The position numbers were made by a program, and so were the translations under genes. A stretch of 64,000 bases of DNA, from positions 248,001-312,000 of the forward strand of contig JAVJVX010000009.1 of the NCBI GenBank assembly GCA_040220875.1. Direction: 5' to 3'. Source of the DNA: Alphaproteobacteria bacterium (GTDB taxonomy: Bacteria; Pseudomonadota; Alphaproteobacteria; JAVJVX01). Shown piece by piece: positions 18,040 through 28,142 of this stretch. Positions within the stretch are counted from its first letter, which is position 1; each line of letters opens with the position of its first letter. The notes under the pieces are model-generated. The model ran no database searches and was not told the origin of the DNA. It saw only the letters and a list, made by a program, of their open reading frames with translations.

Positions 18040-18585
18040 CTAGATGCCTTCGCCCGGCCGGGGTGGAGCCTCGGCCGTTCCGGCCGAGAACAATGTCGCC
18101 ACCGACCGCGCCATGAGGGACAGTCCCTGAAGACCGAACAAAACGCAGAACACGAGGATCGCCGATTTCAGCGCGAAAAGGCCGGGCAGGCCCCCGGCCT
18201 CCCGCGAAGCTTCAAGTCGTGCCCATGAGTCGGCCGCGTACGGCACCGACACCCAGGCGATAGTGATCACCAGCGGCATCAAAAAAAGAACCGTGCCGGC
18301 CAGGTTCACCCAGGCGCGAAATTTCCTTGAATGCCCGCGGTAAAAAATATCGACCCGCACGTGGCCGTCCCGCTGCAACGTAAACCCCGCCCCCAGCATG
18401 AAAATCAGCCCGTGGAGCCAGACATAGGATTCCTGCAGCGCGACCCAACCCAGACTGAACCCGTACCGCAGAACGACGATAAGAAATACGATCAGAACCA
18501 TGGCCAGCACGGCAAGCGAGAGGACTTTGCCGACCCCGGCATTCAGCCGGTCGACCGCATTCGCGAATTTGAGTATGGCCCCCAC
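18040..18585 (-). CDS. TRAP transporter small permease (DctQ type)
   Basis: Four-helix membrane subunit pairing with DctM. The 181 residues include hydrophobic segments near 19-40, 52-67, 92-112 and 138-158 and the DctQ-type FSLGWVALQESYVWLHGLIFMLGAGFTL block. The start is GTG at 18585. parC ends only 27 nt upstream on the same strand, so the TRAP permeases may be read through from parC, or have a promoter inside its 3' end. Confidence 0.9.
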   Translation of the reverse strand: MGAILKFANAVDRLNAGVGKVLSLAVLAMVLIVFLIVVLRYGFSLGWVALQESYVWLHGLIFMLGAGFTLQRDGHVRVDIFYRGHSRKFRAWVNLAGTVLFLMPLVITIAWVSVPYAADSWARLEASREAGGLPGLFALKSAILVFCVLFGLQGLSLMARSVATLFSAGTAEAPPRPGEGI

Positions 18586-18612
18586 CCTTTTTCCCCGACT
18601 TCTTCGTGGTTC

Positions 18613-20832
18613 TTATGAGAATTTGTTATCTTTCGAGAAGCCGCGCGGGGCCAGCCGCCCCGCCTGGGCGCGTTTCCCCTGCCAGGGCCGGATATCGGCT
18701 TCTGTTCTCACACGATCGCCAAGGCGCCACGACAGTCCGTCCGCCTTGTCGAACGTCTTGCTATCCGAAAGCCCGCCATCCTTGTATTTCTGCAACTGGA
18801 CCCCGCGCCCGCGGGCCATGACGGGCAATTCCAAAACGGGAAAAACCAGAAGCTTCCGATTTTCCCCGATTACGGCAACGCTATCGCCCTCCACGGGGCA
18901 ACAAACCCGGGCCTGCGTATCGGCCGACAGGTTCAGGATCTGTTTTCCGTTTCTTGTCTGGGCCATGACATCCTTTTCCTCAACCACGAAACCCCGGCCG
19001 TCGGCCGCCGCGACCAGCAACCGTCGCTCGGGCTCATGGATAAGAAGCGAGACAATATCCTCGTCATCCCCGAAATCCACCATCAGCTTGACCGGCTCCC
19101 CATGGCCCCGCCCGCTAGGCAGCCGATCAACCGGAAGGGTGTAAAAACGGCCGTTCGTGGCGAAGACGAGGAGCTTGTCGGTTGTCTCGGCCGGAAGAAC
19201 AAAACGCCCCTCGTCGCCTTCCTTGAATTTAAGCGCGGCAATGTCCTGCACATGGCCTTTCAGGGCCCGGATCCAGCCTTTTTCAGAGCAGATCACGGTG
19301 ACCGGTTCGCGCTCGACGACAGTCTCAATGGGAACGACCAAATCGTCCGGCGCGGCCGAAATTTCAGTTCGGCGATCCCCCGTCAGTGTCCCTGGCCCAA
19401 AAGATTTCCGGATCTCTTTGATTTCCTCCGTAAGAGCCACAAGCCTGCGCTTCTTGTCACGCAGCAGCCCGCGCAAAGATTTCTGTTCCGTCGTCAGCGT
19501 CCGATGCTCTTCCCGCAGGGACTCTTCCTCAAGTTTCCGCAGTGCCCTGAGCCGCATGTTAAGCACCGCTTCCGCCTGCACATCGGAGAGCTTGAAACGC
19601 TTCATAAGCGGCGGCTTGGGTTCGTCGTTGTCCCGAATAATCCTGATGACCGCATCGAGGTTCCGGAAAACAATCAGATACCCCTCGAGAATCTCGAGCC
19701 GATGGGCAATTTTTTCGAGCCTAAACCGGGTCCGCCGCACCATGACGTCAAGTCTATGGTCCAGAAAGGCCTGCAGAACCTCGCGCAAGCTCATAACTCG
19801 CGGGATGCTGCCATTGTCCAGTACGTTCATATTCAGGGAAATTCGGCTTTCCAGATCGGTCTGCCGGTAAAGGGACTCCATCAGGATTTCCGGCTCCACG
19901 TTCCGGTTCCGGGGCTCCAGAACGAGACGGATATCTTCGGCCGATTCGTCTCGCACGTCCTGCAATGCCCCCAATTTCTTGGCGTGAAGCAGCTCGGCGA
20001 TTCGTTCCACCAGTCGGGCCTTTTGTACCTGGTAGGGAATCTCGGTGACCACGATTTGGTATTGTCCATGCTTGAGCGGCTCCACCTCGTAGCGGGCGCG
20101 AACACGGAAACTGCCGCGCCCCGTGGAATATGCCTGAACAATTGTCTCGCGATCCTCCGTCAGGACGCCTCCGGTCGGGAAATCGGGCCCCGGCATGAGG
20201 TCCACCAGCTTGTCAATCGTCGCCCGCGGGGTTTTGATCAGGTGCAGGAGGGCAGCGCAGATCTCGCCCGCGTTATGTGGCGGGATGCTGGTGGCCATGC
20301 CGACCGCGATTCCGGTCGCGCCATTCGCCAGCAGGTTTGGAAATCGGGCCGGAAGGACAAGCGGCTCCTCCCCTTCGCCATCATAGGTCGGCCGGAAATC
20401 GACCGTGTCCTCGTCAATCCCGTCCAACAGGGCCTGGGCGACTGAGGTGAGCCGCGCCTCGGTATAACGCATGGCCGCTGCGTTATCGCCATCGACGTTG
20501 CCGAAATTGCCCTGCCCATCGATCAGCGGATACCGGACCGCGAATTGCTGCGCCAGGCGGACCAGAGCGTCATAAACGGCCGCATCGCCGTGGGGATGAA
20601 ACTTGCCGATTACGTCACCGACCACCCGGGCGGACTTTTTGAAACCAGACCCCGGGTCGAGGCGCAGTTGCCGCATGGCGAACAGCAGGCGCCGGTGCAC
20701 CGGTTTGAGCCCGTCGCGCACGTCCGGCAGGGACCGCCCCAAAATTGTGGACAATGCGTATGTGAGGTACCGCTCGCCCAGGGCGTCGGCGAGCGGCATA
20801 TCCAGTATCTGGGCGGCGGTCTTGTCAGTCAT
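18613..20832 (-). CDS. parC: DNA topoisomerase IV subunit A
   Basis: Breakage-reunion subunit of topoisomerase IV, which unlinks daughter chromosomes. The 739 residues fit ParC. The active-site tyrosine is Y123 in [18 protein letters not shown]-type and [14 protein letters not shown] regions are present, followed by the tower, the coiled coil (about 415-480) and a C-terminal beta-pinwheel. The position equal to E. coli ParC S80, the main quinolone-resistance residue, is alanine (A84). The N-terminal [13 protein letters not shown] and short C-terminus favour ParC over GyrA. It lies 36 nt after recO, with a possible own promoter. Confidence 0.95.
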   Translation of the reverse strand: MTDKTAAQILDMPLADALGERYLTYALSTILGRSLPDVRDGLKPVHRRLLFAMRQLRLDPGSGFKKSARVVGDVIGKFHPHGDAAVYDALVRLAQQFAVRYPLIDGQGNFGNVDGDNAAAMRYTEARLTSVAQALLDGIDEDTVDFRPTYDGEGEEPLVLPARFPNLLANGATGIAVGMATSIPPHNAGEICAALLHLIKTPRATIDKLVDLMPGPDFPTGGVLTEDRETIVQAYSTGRGSFRVRARYEVEPLKHGQYQIVVTEIPYQVQKARLVERIAELLHAKKLGALQDVRDESAEDIRLVLEPRNRNVEPEILMESLYRQTDLESRISLNMNVLDNGSIPRVMSLREVLQAFLDHRLDVMVRRTRFRLEKIAHRLEILEGYLIVFRNLDAVIRIIRDNDEPKPPLMKRFKLSDVQAEAVLNMRLRALRKLEEESLREEHRTLTTEQKSLRGLLRDKKRRLVALTEEIKEIRKSFGPGTLTGDRRTEISAAPDDLVVPIETVVEREPVTVICSEKGWIRALKGHVQDIAALKFKEGDEGRFVLPAETTDKLLVFATNGRFYTLPVDRLPSGRGHGEPVKLMVDFGDDEDIVSLLIHEPERRLLVAAADGRGFVVEEKDVMAQTRNGKQILNLSADTQARVCCPVEGDSVAVIGENRKLLVFPVLELPVMARGRGVQLQKYKDGGLSDSKTFDKADGLSWRLGDRVRTEADIRPWQGKRAQAGRLAPRGFSKDNKFS

Positions 20833-20860
20833 ATCGGGATCCTACCCACCACAGCTATAT

Positions 20861-20888
20861 ATAGTAGGTCAATGGGCTAATCGATCAA
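20861..20888 (-). promoter_or_regulatory. Candidate promoter for parC
   Basis: On the minus strand TTGATC (20888-20883) and TACTAT (20866-20861) are 16 bases apart, in the very AT-rich TATATATAG patch just before parC. The -35 lies inside the end of recO. It may allow parC expression apart from the upstream operon. Confidence 0.35.
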
Positions 20889-21594
20889 TCAGGCGGGTGC
20901 GGGCTGGTGGTTCCGGCCGATTTGCGAGACCCCAGACGTGTCGGTCGAGAAAGTGGCCCGTCACGCGCAGCGCCAGCCGAATCTCTTCCGCCAGCGCATC
21001 GTCGTTCATGTCGTATTTTCCGGTGAGAAACCGGGGCAATGGCAGCAGGCGATCCTTATAGGGTTCGCCCGCAAGGCGGGAAACCGCCCGGCCGGTGCGC
21101 GGCGAAATATAAGCCAGCGTTTCCCTCTCACCCGTTGCCGCGCAGGCCGAAAGATCCAGCCCAAAGCCCAGCTCCGACAGGAGGGCCACCTCCCACTGAA
21201 CGTATGCGGCACTCCACATGTCCGAAGTGAGGGCATCGAACAGCGCCCGCAACCCGAGAAACACCGCCGGATGGCTTTCCCGTTCAGGCAGCGCCGCCTC
21301 TGCGACCGCACAGGCCGATGTAAGTGCGGCCAGCCGGAGAGGTTCATCCAGTACCAGCGCGGGCCAGGCGCAGCGCATTTCGCTACTGTAGGACCCGAGG
21401 TGTTCTGTCAGGCGTGCTCGCCAGGTCACTGTCAGTTCGTTGCCCGGCTGGTAAAGGCCGCGTGCCCGGGCACCGGCGCCGCCACGCACGAGGCCGGCGT
21501 GTCGCCCGTGGTTTTCGGTCAGCACTGACAGGATAAGAGCGTGTTCGCCATGTGGGCGGGCAGAGAGGAGGATCCCATTATCGCACCATTCCAT
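20869..21594 (-). CDS. recO: DNA repair protein RecO
   Basis: Works with RecF and RecR to load RecA at single-strand gaps. The 241 residues have the N-terminal OB fold (DNGILLSARPHGEHALILSVLTENHGRHAGLV, seen in segments) and the helical C-part with LDLSACAATGERETLAYISP. RecO is poorly conserved, so its place directly after era (2 nt apart), as in most alphaproteobacteria, strengthens the call. The zinc cysteines of some RecO proteins are largely absent. Confidence 0.93.
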   Translation of the reverse strand: MEWCDNGILLSARPHGEHALILSVLTENHGRHAGLVRGGAGARARGLYQPGNELTVTWRARLTEHLGSYSSEMRCAWPALVLDEPLRLAALTSACAVAEAALPERESHPAVFLGLRALFDALTSDMWSAAYVQWEVALLSELGFGLDLSACAATGERETLAYISPRTGRAVSRLAGEPYKDRLLPLPRFLTGKYDMNDDALAEEIRLALRVTGHFLDRHVWGLANRPEPPARTRLIDRLAH

Positions 21595-21596
21595 GG

Positions 21597-22532
21597 TCAG
21601 GCATCATAATCCAGATCGAGAGAGCGGAAGTGCTCCCGCTGTTCGGCCCAGTTTTCCCGCGTCTTGACGTGAAGAAACAGGTGGACCCGCCGGTTAAGAA
21701 ACCTCTCCAGCTCCTGCCGGGCCGCCTGCCCGATTTCCTTGATCTGGCGCCCGCCCTTGCCGACGATAATGGGCTTCTGACTCTCACGTTCGACGTAGAT
21801 CGTCTGGTCTATGCGTACGCTGCCGTCCTTATTTTCCGTCCATAATTCGGTTTCTACCGTCAGAGCATAGGGCAACTCCTGGCGCAGCCGCAAAAACAGC
21901 TTCTCCCGCGTAATTTCGGTGGCAAAAAACTGCGTCGGCTGGTCCGAAACCTGGTCTTCCGGGAAAAGCCATGGACCTTCCGGCATTCTTCCGCAAATTT
22001 CGGCCATAAGATCGGCCAGGCCATCACCCTTGAGGGCCGAAATCATGAAGGTCGAGTCGAACGTCGAAAGATCGTTCAGGGCTTTCACCAGCCACAGCAA
22101 TTTGTGCGGCGTCACGGCGTCCACCTTATTGATCACAAGGAAGGCCGGCGGCTTGCTTTGTGCCAGGCCAGCCAGCACCCGGCGCGTATCTTCGTCAATC
22201 GCACCGGCGGTAACGATTTTTCGCGCGTCCACCATCACCAGGATCAGGTCGGCATCGCCTGTCCGTGACCAGGCCGCCTTCACCATGGCGCGATCAAATC
22301 GTCGGCGCGGTGAAAATATGCCGGGGGTATCAGTGAAAACGATCTGGACGTCACCCTCTATCGCTATTCCGCGAACACGCGCGCGCGTTGTCTGGACCTT
22401 GGGCGTCACAATCGACACTTTCTGCCCGACAACCGCGTTCAAAAGCGTGGATTTTCCGACATTGGGCGCGCCAAGGATCACAACGACGCCGCAGCGATGT
22501 CTGCTTTCGGAATCGGTCCGATTTGAACTCAC
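21597..22532 (-). CDS. era: GTPase Era
   Basis: Essential GTPase that binds 16S rRNA during 30S ribosome maturation and couples it to growth. The 311 residues contain GAPNVGKST (G1), DTPGIF (G3), NKVD (G4) and SALKGDG (G5), then the C-terminal KH domain with IIVGKGGRQIKEIG. Start overlaps the rnc stop by 4 nt (ATGA). Order lepB-rnc-era-recO is the standard ribosome/membrane cluster. Confidence 0.97.
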   Translation of the reverse strand: MSSNRTDSESRHRCGVVVILGAPNVGKSTLLNAVVGQKVSIVTPKVQTTRARVRGIAIEGDVQIVFTDTPGIFSPRRRFDRAMVKAAWSRTGDADLILVMVDARKIVTAGAIDEDTRRVLAGLAQSKPPAFLVINKVDAVTPHKLLWLVKALNDLSTFDSTFMISALKGDGLADLMAEICGRMPEGPWLFPEDQVSDQPTQFFATEITREKLFLRLRQELPYALTVETELWTENKDGSVRIDQTIYVERESQKPIIVGKGGRQIKEIGQAARQELERFLNRRVHLFLHVKTRENWAEQREHFRSLDLDYDA

Positions 22533-23218
22533 GACGCGAGGCCCCGCTTGGCCAGAAACCGCGCGGCTGCATCCTGTTCAGCCGCGCGACGGGAAGCCCC
22601 CCTACCCAGCTCCGACGCCTCGCCGTCGATGGACAGCGAGATCACGAATTCAGGCGCATGATCGGGGCCGGTGCGTTCAACCACTCGATACACGGGCAGG
22701 TTCAACCCCTGTTTTTGCGCCCATTCCTGGAGGGCCGTTTTGCCGTCGACTGGCGCGTTGACCGTCTCCACCAGACGTGCCCCCCAGAACCGCCGCACGA
22801 AATTCGCCGCCTTCTCGTATCCGCCATCCAGAAACAACGCGCCGATCAGGGCCTCGCAGGCATCAGCCAGGACGCCTGTGCTTTCCCGGGTACCAGCCGC
22901 CTCCTCGCCCGGCGAGACAAGGAGATAAGCTCCAAGGTCCATCTCCTCGCTTACAGCGGCAAGGGTCTCCTTTCTCACCATGGCGGCGTGCCGACGTGCC
23001 AGGGGGCCCTCCGCATCCGCGGGAAAATGAGCCAGCAGCATTTCCGCCATGACGAGCCCCAGGACACGATCACCCAGAAATTCCAGCCGCTGATAGCTGG
23101 TTGCCCCGGGCGCGGCGGCACTCGCATGGCGCAGCGCTTCGGCCAGAAGCCCTGGGTTGGCGAAATCGTGACCGATGATTGCCTGCAAGGTCGAAAAATT
23201 TTTGGTCCGATCTGACAT
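22529..23218 (-). CDS. rnc: Ribonuclease III
   Basis: Double-strand-specific endonuclease processing rRNA precursors and structured mRNAs. The 229 residues show the catalytic signature RLEFLGDRVLG (44-54), a second acidic cluster ADACEALIGALFLDGG, and the C-terminal double-stranded RNA-binding domain ending ASRRAAEQDAAARFL. It starts at the base where lepB stops and overlaps era by 4 nt. Confidence 0.96.
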   Translation of the reverse strand: MSDRTKNFSTLQAIIGHDFANPGLLAEALRHASAAAPGATSYQRLEFLGDRVLGLVMAEMLLAHFPADAEGPLARRHAAMVRKETLAAVSEEMDLGAYLLVSPGEEAAGTRESTGVLADACEALIGALFLDGGYEKAANFVRRFWGARLVETVNAPVDGKTALQEWAQKQGLNLPVYRVVERTGPDHAPEFVISLSIDGEASELGRGASRRAAEQDAAARFLAKRGLAS

Positions 23219-24093
23219 TACTCGATTGTCTTAATTAGGCGATCGTAACGAATGGCACCCGGCCAGCTCCAAGGCGCCCACCAAGAAGCCGAACCGTCCG
23301 TGGAAAAGAAGATCGTTTCCGCCCGGCCGACCAGATTCTCGAACGGGATGAACCCCACGCCGCCGGCGCCGTTGTCGCCCGGAACCCGGCTGTCGAGCGA
23401 CCGGTCCCGGTTATCACCCATGGCGAAGACGTGACCCGGTGGCACGACATAGATGCCGGTATCGTCGAGTGCCCCTTCGTCCGAAATTTCGAGCACATCA
23501 TAGGACACGCCGTTGGGCAGGGTCTCGCGGTAACGGCGCGTGTTGATGGCGTGCCCGAATCGGTCCCGATAGCCATAATCGGCCAATCGTTCCCGGGGGA
23601 CTCTGGTGCCGTTCAGATAAAGGCTCCCGCCCCGCACCTGAACCGTATCTCCGGGCAGGGCTATAATCCGCTTGATATAGTCGGTCCGCCCGTCCCGCGG
23701 CAGCTTGAAGACGGCGACGTCGCCCGGCTCGGGCATATTGCCCAGAACCCGGCCGTCAAATGGCGGAAAACTCAGCGGAAAGGAATGACGGCTGTAGCCA
23801 TAGGCAAATTTGGAAACGAAGAGATAGTCGCCCACCAGCAGGGTCGGAATCATTGACCCTGATGGAATGTTGAACGGCTCGTAGGCAAAGGTCCGGATCA
23901 TAAGCGCAATCAGGATGGCATAAACGATCGTCCTGACGGTCTCGACGAGGCCCCCGCGTTCCGCCCCGGAGCCGGATTTCGACTCGCCTTTCCGCGAATC
24001 GGCGTCTGCCCGACCCGCGTCGCCCCGATCCGAATGCCCTTCTTCGCGAGAAGCGGAAGCCTCTTTGTTCGGTCCGTTGTCCTTTGGTGACAT
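23218..24093 (-). CDS. lepB: Signal peptidase I
   Basis: Membrane protease that removes signal peptides from exported proteins. The 291 residues have an unusual 48-residue hydrophilic, charged N-terminus, one membrane helix (about 51-69), then the catalytic serine S80 in IPSGSMIPTL and lysine K141 in DYIKRIIALPGD. The GDNRDRSLDSR box near the end is intact. Alphaproteobacterial LepB often has a single N-terminal helix. Position between acpS and rnc is the usual one. Confidence 0.96.
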   Translation of the reverse strand: MSPKDNGPNKEASASREEGHSDRGDAGRADADSRKGESKSGSGAERGGLVETVRTIVYAILIALMIRTFAYEPFNIPSGSMIPTLLVGDYLFVSKFAYGYSRHSFPLSFPPFDGRVLGNMPEPGDVAVFKLPRDGRTDYIKRIIALPGDTVQVRGGSLYLNGTRVPRERLADYGYRDRFGHAINTRRYRETLPNGVSYDVLEISDEGALDDTGIYVVPPGHVFAMGDNRDRSLDSRVPGDNGAGGVGFIPFENLVGRAETIFFSTDGSASWWAPWSWPGAIRYDRLIKTIE

Positions 24094-24126
24094 AAGAAAA
24101 ATTCCAGAAACGTTGGTATTAGGTAA

Positions 24127-24546
24127 TCAGGTGACAGGGAGATCCGGCGCCCGGGGAACCGCCGAAATAATGACAATCGCCTGCGCCAACGGAAAATCAT
24201 CGGTGATCGTAAGATCGATCCGGGCATCGCAATCCGCCGGCGTTATGCGTTCAAGCTGGAGAAGCGCACTGCCCGTCAGCACCATGGTCGGCCGCCCCGA
24301 GGACAGATTTACCACGCCAAGATCGCGCATGAACACGCCGTCCCGAAACCCGGTTCCCAAGGCCTTGGCGCAGGCCTCCTTCGCGGCAAACCGCTTTGCG
24401 TAACTCGCCGCCCTGTTGCGCCGGCGCTCGGACTTTTCCTGCTCGATCGGGGTGAAAACGCGCTCGACAAAGCGCGCGCCGAATCTGTCCAGTGTCTGTT
24501 CGATACGGCGGATATCGATGAGATCGTTGCCAATTCCCAAAATCAT
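24127..24546 (-). CDS. acpS: Holo-[acyl-carrier-protein] synthase
   Basis: Transfers 4'-phosphopantetheine from CoA to acyl carrier protein, activating fatty-acid synthesis. The 139 residues show the two family motifs, [12 protein letters not shown] near the start (with the Mg-binding aspartate) and the [15 protein letters not shown] helix (with the Mg-binding glutamate). Nine bases separate it from pdxJ. Confidence 0.95.
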   Translation of the reverse strand: MILGIGNDLIDIRRIEQTLDRFGARFVERVFTPIEQEKSERRRNRAASYAKRFAAKEACAKALGTGFRDGVFMRDLGVVNLSSGRPTMVLTGSALLQLERITPADCDARIDLTITDDFPLAQAIVIISAVPRAPDLPVT

Positions 24547-24555
24547 GGAATTGCT

Positions 24556-25305
24556 TCAGGCGCTTTCTGTTGCCGAGCCGCGCCGGCCCGACTCCATCGC
24601 CTCGCGCATTTGCCCTATGGCCGCAGCAAGGCCCGTATAAATGGCTTCGCCAACCAGGAAATGGCCGATATTCAGTTCCACGATCGACGGGATAGCCGCG
24701 ACCGGACCTACTGTCGCGTAACTCAGCCCATGCCCCGCATGAACCTCGAGGCCGAGGGAACTGGCCAGGGCCGCCCCTTTCTGCAGCCGGGCCAGCTCGA
24801 TTGCCCGCCCGGCCCCAGCGGCCTCGCAATACCGGCCCGTATGCAGCTCGACCACCTGGCAACCGGCCGACATGGCGGCACGGATCTGCCTCTCCTCCGG
24901 ATCGACAAAAAGGGAAACGCGAATATCCGCCCCTTTCAAGGCATCGACATACGCACCGACATGTGCGGCCGAGCCCGCCACGTCCAGACCGCCCTCCGTC
25001 GTCAGTTCCTCGCGCTTTTCAGGGACAAGACAGACCGCATGTGGGCGGTGCCGAAGGGCTATTTCCAGCATTTCGCCGGTCGCGGCCATTTCCAGATTCA
25101 GGGGCGCCGGAACTTCAGTCGCCAGCCTGCGAATATCAGTGTCCGAGATGTGCCGGCGATCTTCGCGAAGATGGGCGGTGATCCCGTCCGCCCCATTTTC
25201 GGCCGCGAGCAGGGCCGCCCGAACCGGATCAGGGTGCAGACCACCCCGCGCGTTCCTGATCGTAGCCACATGATCGATATTGACGCCCAGTCGAAGGTAT
25301 TTCAT
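24556..25305 (-). CDS. pdxJ: Pyridoxine 5'-phosphate synthase
   Basis: Last ring-forming step of DXP-dependent vitamin B6 synthesis, joining deoxyxylulose 5-phosphate and 3-amino-1-hydroxyacetone phosphate. The true start at 25305 ([22 protein letters not shown]) gives 249 residues, and overlaps the upstream stop by ATGA; a frame open to 25443 is not used. Conserved blocks are [31 protein letters not shown] and [11 protein letters not shown]. Confidence 0.96.
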   Translation of the reverse strand: MKYLRLGVNIDHVATIRNARGGLHPDPVRAALLAAENGADGITAHLREDRRHISDTDIRRLATEVPAPLNLEMAATGEMLEIALRHRPHAVCLVPEKREELTTEGGLDVAGSAAHVGAYVDALKGADIRVSLFVDPEERQIRAAMSAGCQVVELHTGRYCEAAGAGRAIELARLQKGAALASSLGLEVHAGHGLSYATVGPVAAIPSIVELNIGHFLVGEAIYTGLAAAIGQMREAMESGRRGSATESA

Positions 25306-25889
25306 TTCGGATCTTTTCTGTTTTCCCTGTTTCCGAATTTTCCGGCTTCGCCCTTCTCGGCCGGCTCCTTTGCCAGTCGAGCGCGCCGGGCCGCCTGATA
25401 GGCGGCAACCACCCGCCGCGTCGGCCAGTAGACGGCGAACCACGCCACCACCGCGGTCGGCAGGCCCCCGAAAGCCATGGGCAGAAGCAACTCAAAAGGG
25501 TTATCGAAGATACTCTGAAAAGTCATCTGGTGCTCATGAAAAACGGTCCCCTCCAGGCCCAGCATCCAGGTCCCGAGCTGGTAAATCGACAGCCAGATAA
25601 TTGGAAAAGTCCAGGGATTGCCCACCACTGTCCCGACCGCGGAGGCAAGGTAGTTGCCCCCCATGAGCCAGGCCAGAAGGGCCGCCAGCACAAAATGAAA
25701 TCCCAGAAAGGGCGTGAAGGACACGGCCGCGCCGCAGGCGAGGCCGGCGGCGATAGCATGCGGCGAGTCCGATATCCGCGATACCCGATGCGTCAGGTAC
25801 CGCGCCGTGCGCGACCATCCGGAACGCGGCCATAGGAGGTGCGACAATCTCCGGTGAAGGGGAAGGTCGGTACGCCGTTTGAATAACAT
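25302..25889 (-). CDS. DUF2062 membrane protein
   Basis: Predicted inner-membrane protein of 195 residues, function unknown. The DUF2062 core is visible: [33 protein letters not shown] and the [14 protein letters not shown] motif, with three hydrophobic segments (about 46-75, 80-105, 135-155). The C-terminal 40 residues are highly charged. Start ATG at 25889 has a GGAG site. It sits between rsh and pdxJ, a common alphaproteobacterial position, and its stop overlaps the pdxJ start. Confidence 0.85.
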   Translation of the reverse strand: MLFKRRTDLPLHRRLSHLLWPRSGWSRTARYLTHRVSRISDSPHAIAAGLACGAAVSFTPFLGFHFVLAALLAWLMGGNYLASAVGTVVGNPWTFPIIWLSIYQLGTWMLGLEGTVFHEHQMTFQSIFDNPFELLLPMAFGGLPTAVVAWFAVYWPTRRVVAAYQAARRARLAKEPAEKGEAGKFGNRENRKDPK

Positions 25890-25907
25890 AAGGCTGCGCT
25901 CCGCCCC

Positions 25908-28064
25908 CTAGCCGCGGGCCCTCTCCACGGAATTGACTTGTGGCGTAGCCCTGAGGGCCGCCACGATATCAGAGAGGTGTCGTATGTCAGCCACCTCGAC
26001 ATCCATGACCATATCGAAAAAATCCGATGACCGGCTTGTGAACCGCAGGTTGATGATATTTCCCTGGTTTTTTCCGATGACGCCGGAAAGCTGTCCCAGC
26101 GAGCCCGGCTCGTTTGCCACAACCATTTGAAGGCGCCCCACAAAGCTCTCGCCCTCGGTCTGGCGGGAGTCCCAGGCAACATCGAGCCAACGATCAGGCT
26201 GATCCGAAAAACTTTCGAGATTGTCGCAATCAATCGTGTGGATCGTGACCCCTTTCCCTGCCGTCACGATGCCGACGATGCGGTCTCCTGGAATCGGATG
26301 GCAGCAATTGGCGTAATGCACTGCGAGGCCTGGCGTCAGGCCCTTGATCGGCACGGCGTGAGTGCCGGGCCGGTCCTTGCGCAGAATGGCGCGATCTTTA
26401 CCCTTGAAGGGAATTACCGTTTCCGCCCGTTCGACATGCTTGTGTCCCGGGAAAATGGCCTCGAACACTTCCTTTCCGGTATGCAACCCTTCTCCGACCC
26501 GGGCGAGCAGGTCTTCTTCCGTCTCAACGCGGAACTGCCCCACAACACCCGCCAGGGATTTATCGGCGAATTCATATCCTTCCTGACGGAACAGCTTGTC
26601 CATAATCGCGCGGCCGAGGTTGATGTACTGGCTTCGCTGTTCGGACCGTACGAAGCGCCGGATCTGCGACCGCGCCCGTCCGGTCACGACGAAACTTTCC
26701 CAGATTGGGGACGGTTTCTGGCCCGAGGAGGTAACGATCTCGACCTGATCTCCGTTGCTAAGCTGGGTTCTGAGCGGCACCATGCGGCCGTTTACCTTGG
26801 CACCCACGCAGGTATTCCCGACTTCGGAGTGCACCGCATAGGCAAAGTCGACGGCCGTCGCCTGTGCGGGCAGGACGATCAGATCGCCCTTCGGCGTAAA
26901 GGCAAACACCTGATGGCTGAACATTTCGAGTTTCGTATGCTCGAGAAATTCTTCGGGACCCGAGGCATGCTCCAGGATGTCCAGCAAGTGGCGAAGCCAA
27001 CGATATTGCCTGCCCTCGAACTCGGGGACGTCTTGCTTGTAAACCCAATGCGCGGCCACACCCAGTTCCGCCACGCGATGCATGTCTTCGGTGCGGATCT
27101 GAAGCTCGATCCGCTTTTTGAGCGGCCCTATGACGCCCGTGTGCAATGACTTGTACTGGTTGGGTTTGGGCGTGCTGACGTAGTCTTTAAATCGCCCCGG
27201 TACAACGCGGTATTTCTGGTGTATGAGGCCGAGCGCCCGGTAGCAGTCATCAACCGATTCGACGATGACCCGAAAGGCCACGACGTCGGAAAGCTGTTCG
27301 AAGGCCACGTTGTTTCGTTCCATCTTCCGCCAGATGGAATACGGTGTTTTCTCCCGCCCCGCGACCCGCGCCTTGATTCCGGCCTCGGCCATGACCGAAT
27401 TCAATTCGGCGATGATCTGGTCGACCATGCCACCCGTTTCGGATCGCAGAAATTCGAGGCGAGCCAGAATCGATTGACGTGCGTCCGCGTGTAATTCAGC
27501 AAACGCCCGGTCTTCCAATTCATCCTTCATGTCGCGGATGCCGATCCGCTCGGCGAGGGGCGCGAAGATGTCCATCGTCTCGGTGGCGATCCGCCGCCGC
27601 CGCTCCGGCTCCTTGATATATTCAAGCGTCTGCATGTTGTGGAGACGGTCGGCCAATTTAACCAGGAGAACGCGGATGTCCTCGGACATGGCCAGGACGA
27701 GCTTGCGGAAATTCTCCGCCTGCTTGGTCTGCTCGGACTGGAGTTCGATCTGCGACAGTTTGGTCACGCCGTCGACCAGCCGCGAGATTTCGTCACCAAA
27801 CAGCGCGCGAATCTCGGCCGGCTCGACATCGGTATCCTCGATAACGTCGTGCAGCAGTGCAGTGATGATCGTGGCCGAATCGAGCTTCTTGTCAGCCAGA
27901 ATGCCGGCCACTTCGAGGGGGTGGGAAAAATAAGGGTCGCCGGAGGCGCGGACCTGCTTGCCGTGGGCCTTCATCGCGAAGACGTAGGCGCGGTTCAGGC
28001 GTTCCTCGTCCGCCGCCGGATCGTAGGTGCGCACCTTCTCAACAAGCTCAAATTGGCGAATCAT
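25908..28064 (-). CDS. Bifunctional (p)ppGpp synthetase/hydrolase (RSH)
   Basis: Stringent-response enzyme, called Rsh, SpoT or RelA in alphaproteobacteria, making and degrading (p)ppGpp. The 718 residues contain an HD hydrolase domain with the intact LLHDVIEDTD (H72, D73), a synthetase domain with FKDYVSTPKPNQYKSLHT, a TGS domain (VFAFTPKGDLIVLPAQATAVDFAY), a zinc-finger/helical region with HYANCCHPIPGD and a C-terminal ACT domain. Intact HD residues and the single copy suggest both activities. Follows rpoZ after 78 nt that contain a strong hairpin. Confidence 0.95.
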   Translation of the reverse strand: MIRQFELVEKVRTYDPAADEERLNRAYVFAMKAHGKQVRASGDPYFSHPLEVAGILADKKLDSATIITALLHDVIEDTDVEPAEIRALFGDEISRLVDGVTKLSQIELQSEQTKQAENFRKLVLAMSEDIRVLLVKLADRLHNMQTLEYIKEPERRRRIATETMDIFAPLAERIGIRDMKDELEDRAFAELHADARQSILARLEFLRSETGGMVDQIIAELNSVMAEAGIKARVAGREKTPYSIWRKMERNNVAFEQLSDVVAFRVIVESVDDCYRALGLIHQKYRVVPGRFKDYVSTPKPNQYKSLHTGVIGPLKKRIELQIRTEDMHRVAELGVAAHWVYKQDVPEFEGRQYRWLRHLLDILEHASGPEEFLEHTKLEMFSHQVFAFTPKGDLIVLPAQATAVDFAYAVHSEVGNTCVGAKVNGRMVPLRTQLSNGDQVEIVTSSGQKPSPIWESFVVTGRARSQIRRFVRSEQRSQYINLGRAIMDKLFRQEGYEFADKSLAGVVGQFRVETEEDLLARVGEGLHTGKEVFEAIFPGHKHVERAETVIPFKGKDRAILRKDRPGTHAVPIKGLTPGLAVHYANCCHPIPGDRIVGIVTAGKGVTIHTIDCDNLESFSDQPDRWLDVAWDSRQTEGESFVGRLQMVVANEPGSLGQLSGVIGKNQGNIINLRFTSRSSDFFDMVMDVEVADIRHLSDIVAALRATPQVNSVERARG

Positions 28065-28085
28065 GCCACGTGGACCCGAGTTTCA

Positions 28086-28107
28086 GGCGCCGGTCAGGCC
28101 CGGCGCC
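28086..28107 (-). terminator. GC hairpin between rpoZ and rsh
   Basis: GGCGCCGG (28086-28093) and CCGGCGCC (28100-28107) form a perfect 8-bp stem with a 6-base loop. On the minus strand it is followed by TGAAACTC rather than a run of T, so it is not a standard intrinsic terminator. It could tune read-through from rpoZ into rsh or protect mRNA ends. Confidence 0.4.
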
Positions 28108-28142
28108 GCCCCGATTGTAGCACCGCCTTAGGGTAGGAGCCG

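Noticed and set aside
19036-20445. 469-codon plus-strand frame inside parC
   Set aside because: Antisense to ParC catalytic and tower domains; no domain content.
26127-27149. 340-codon plus-strand frame inside rsh
   Set aside because: Antisense to conserved synthetase and TGS domains.
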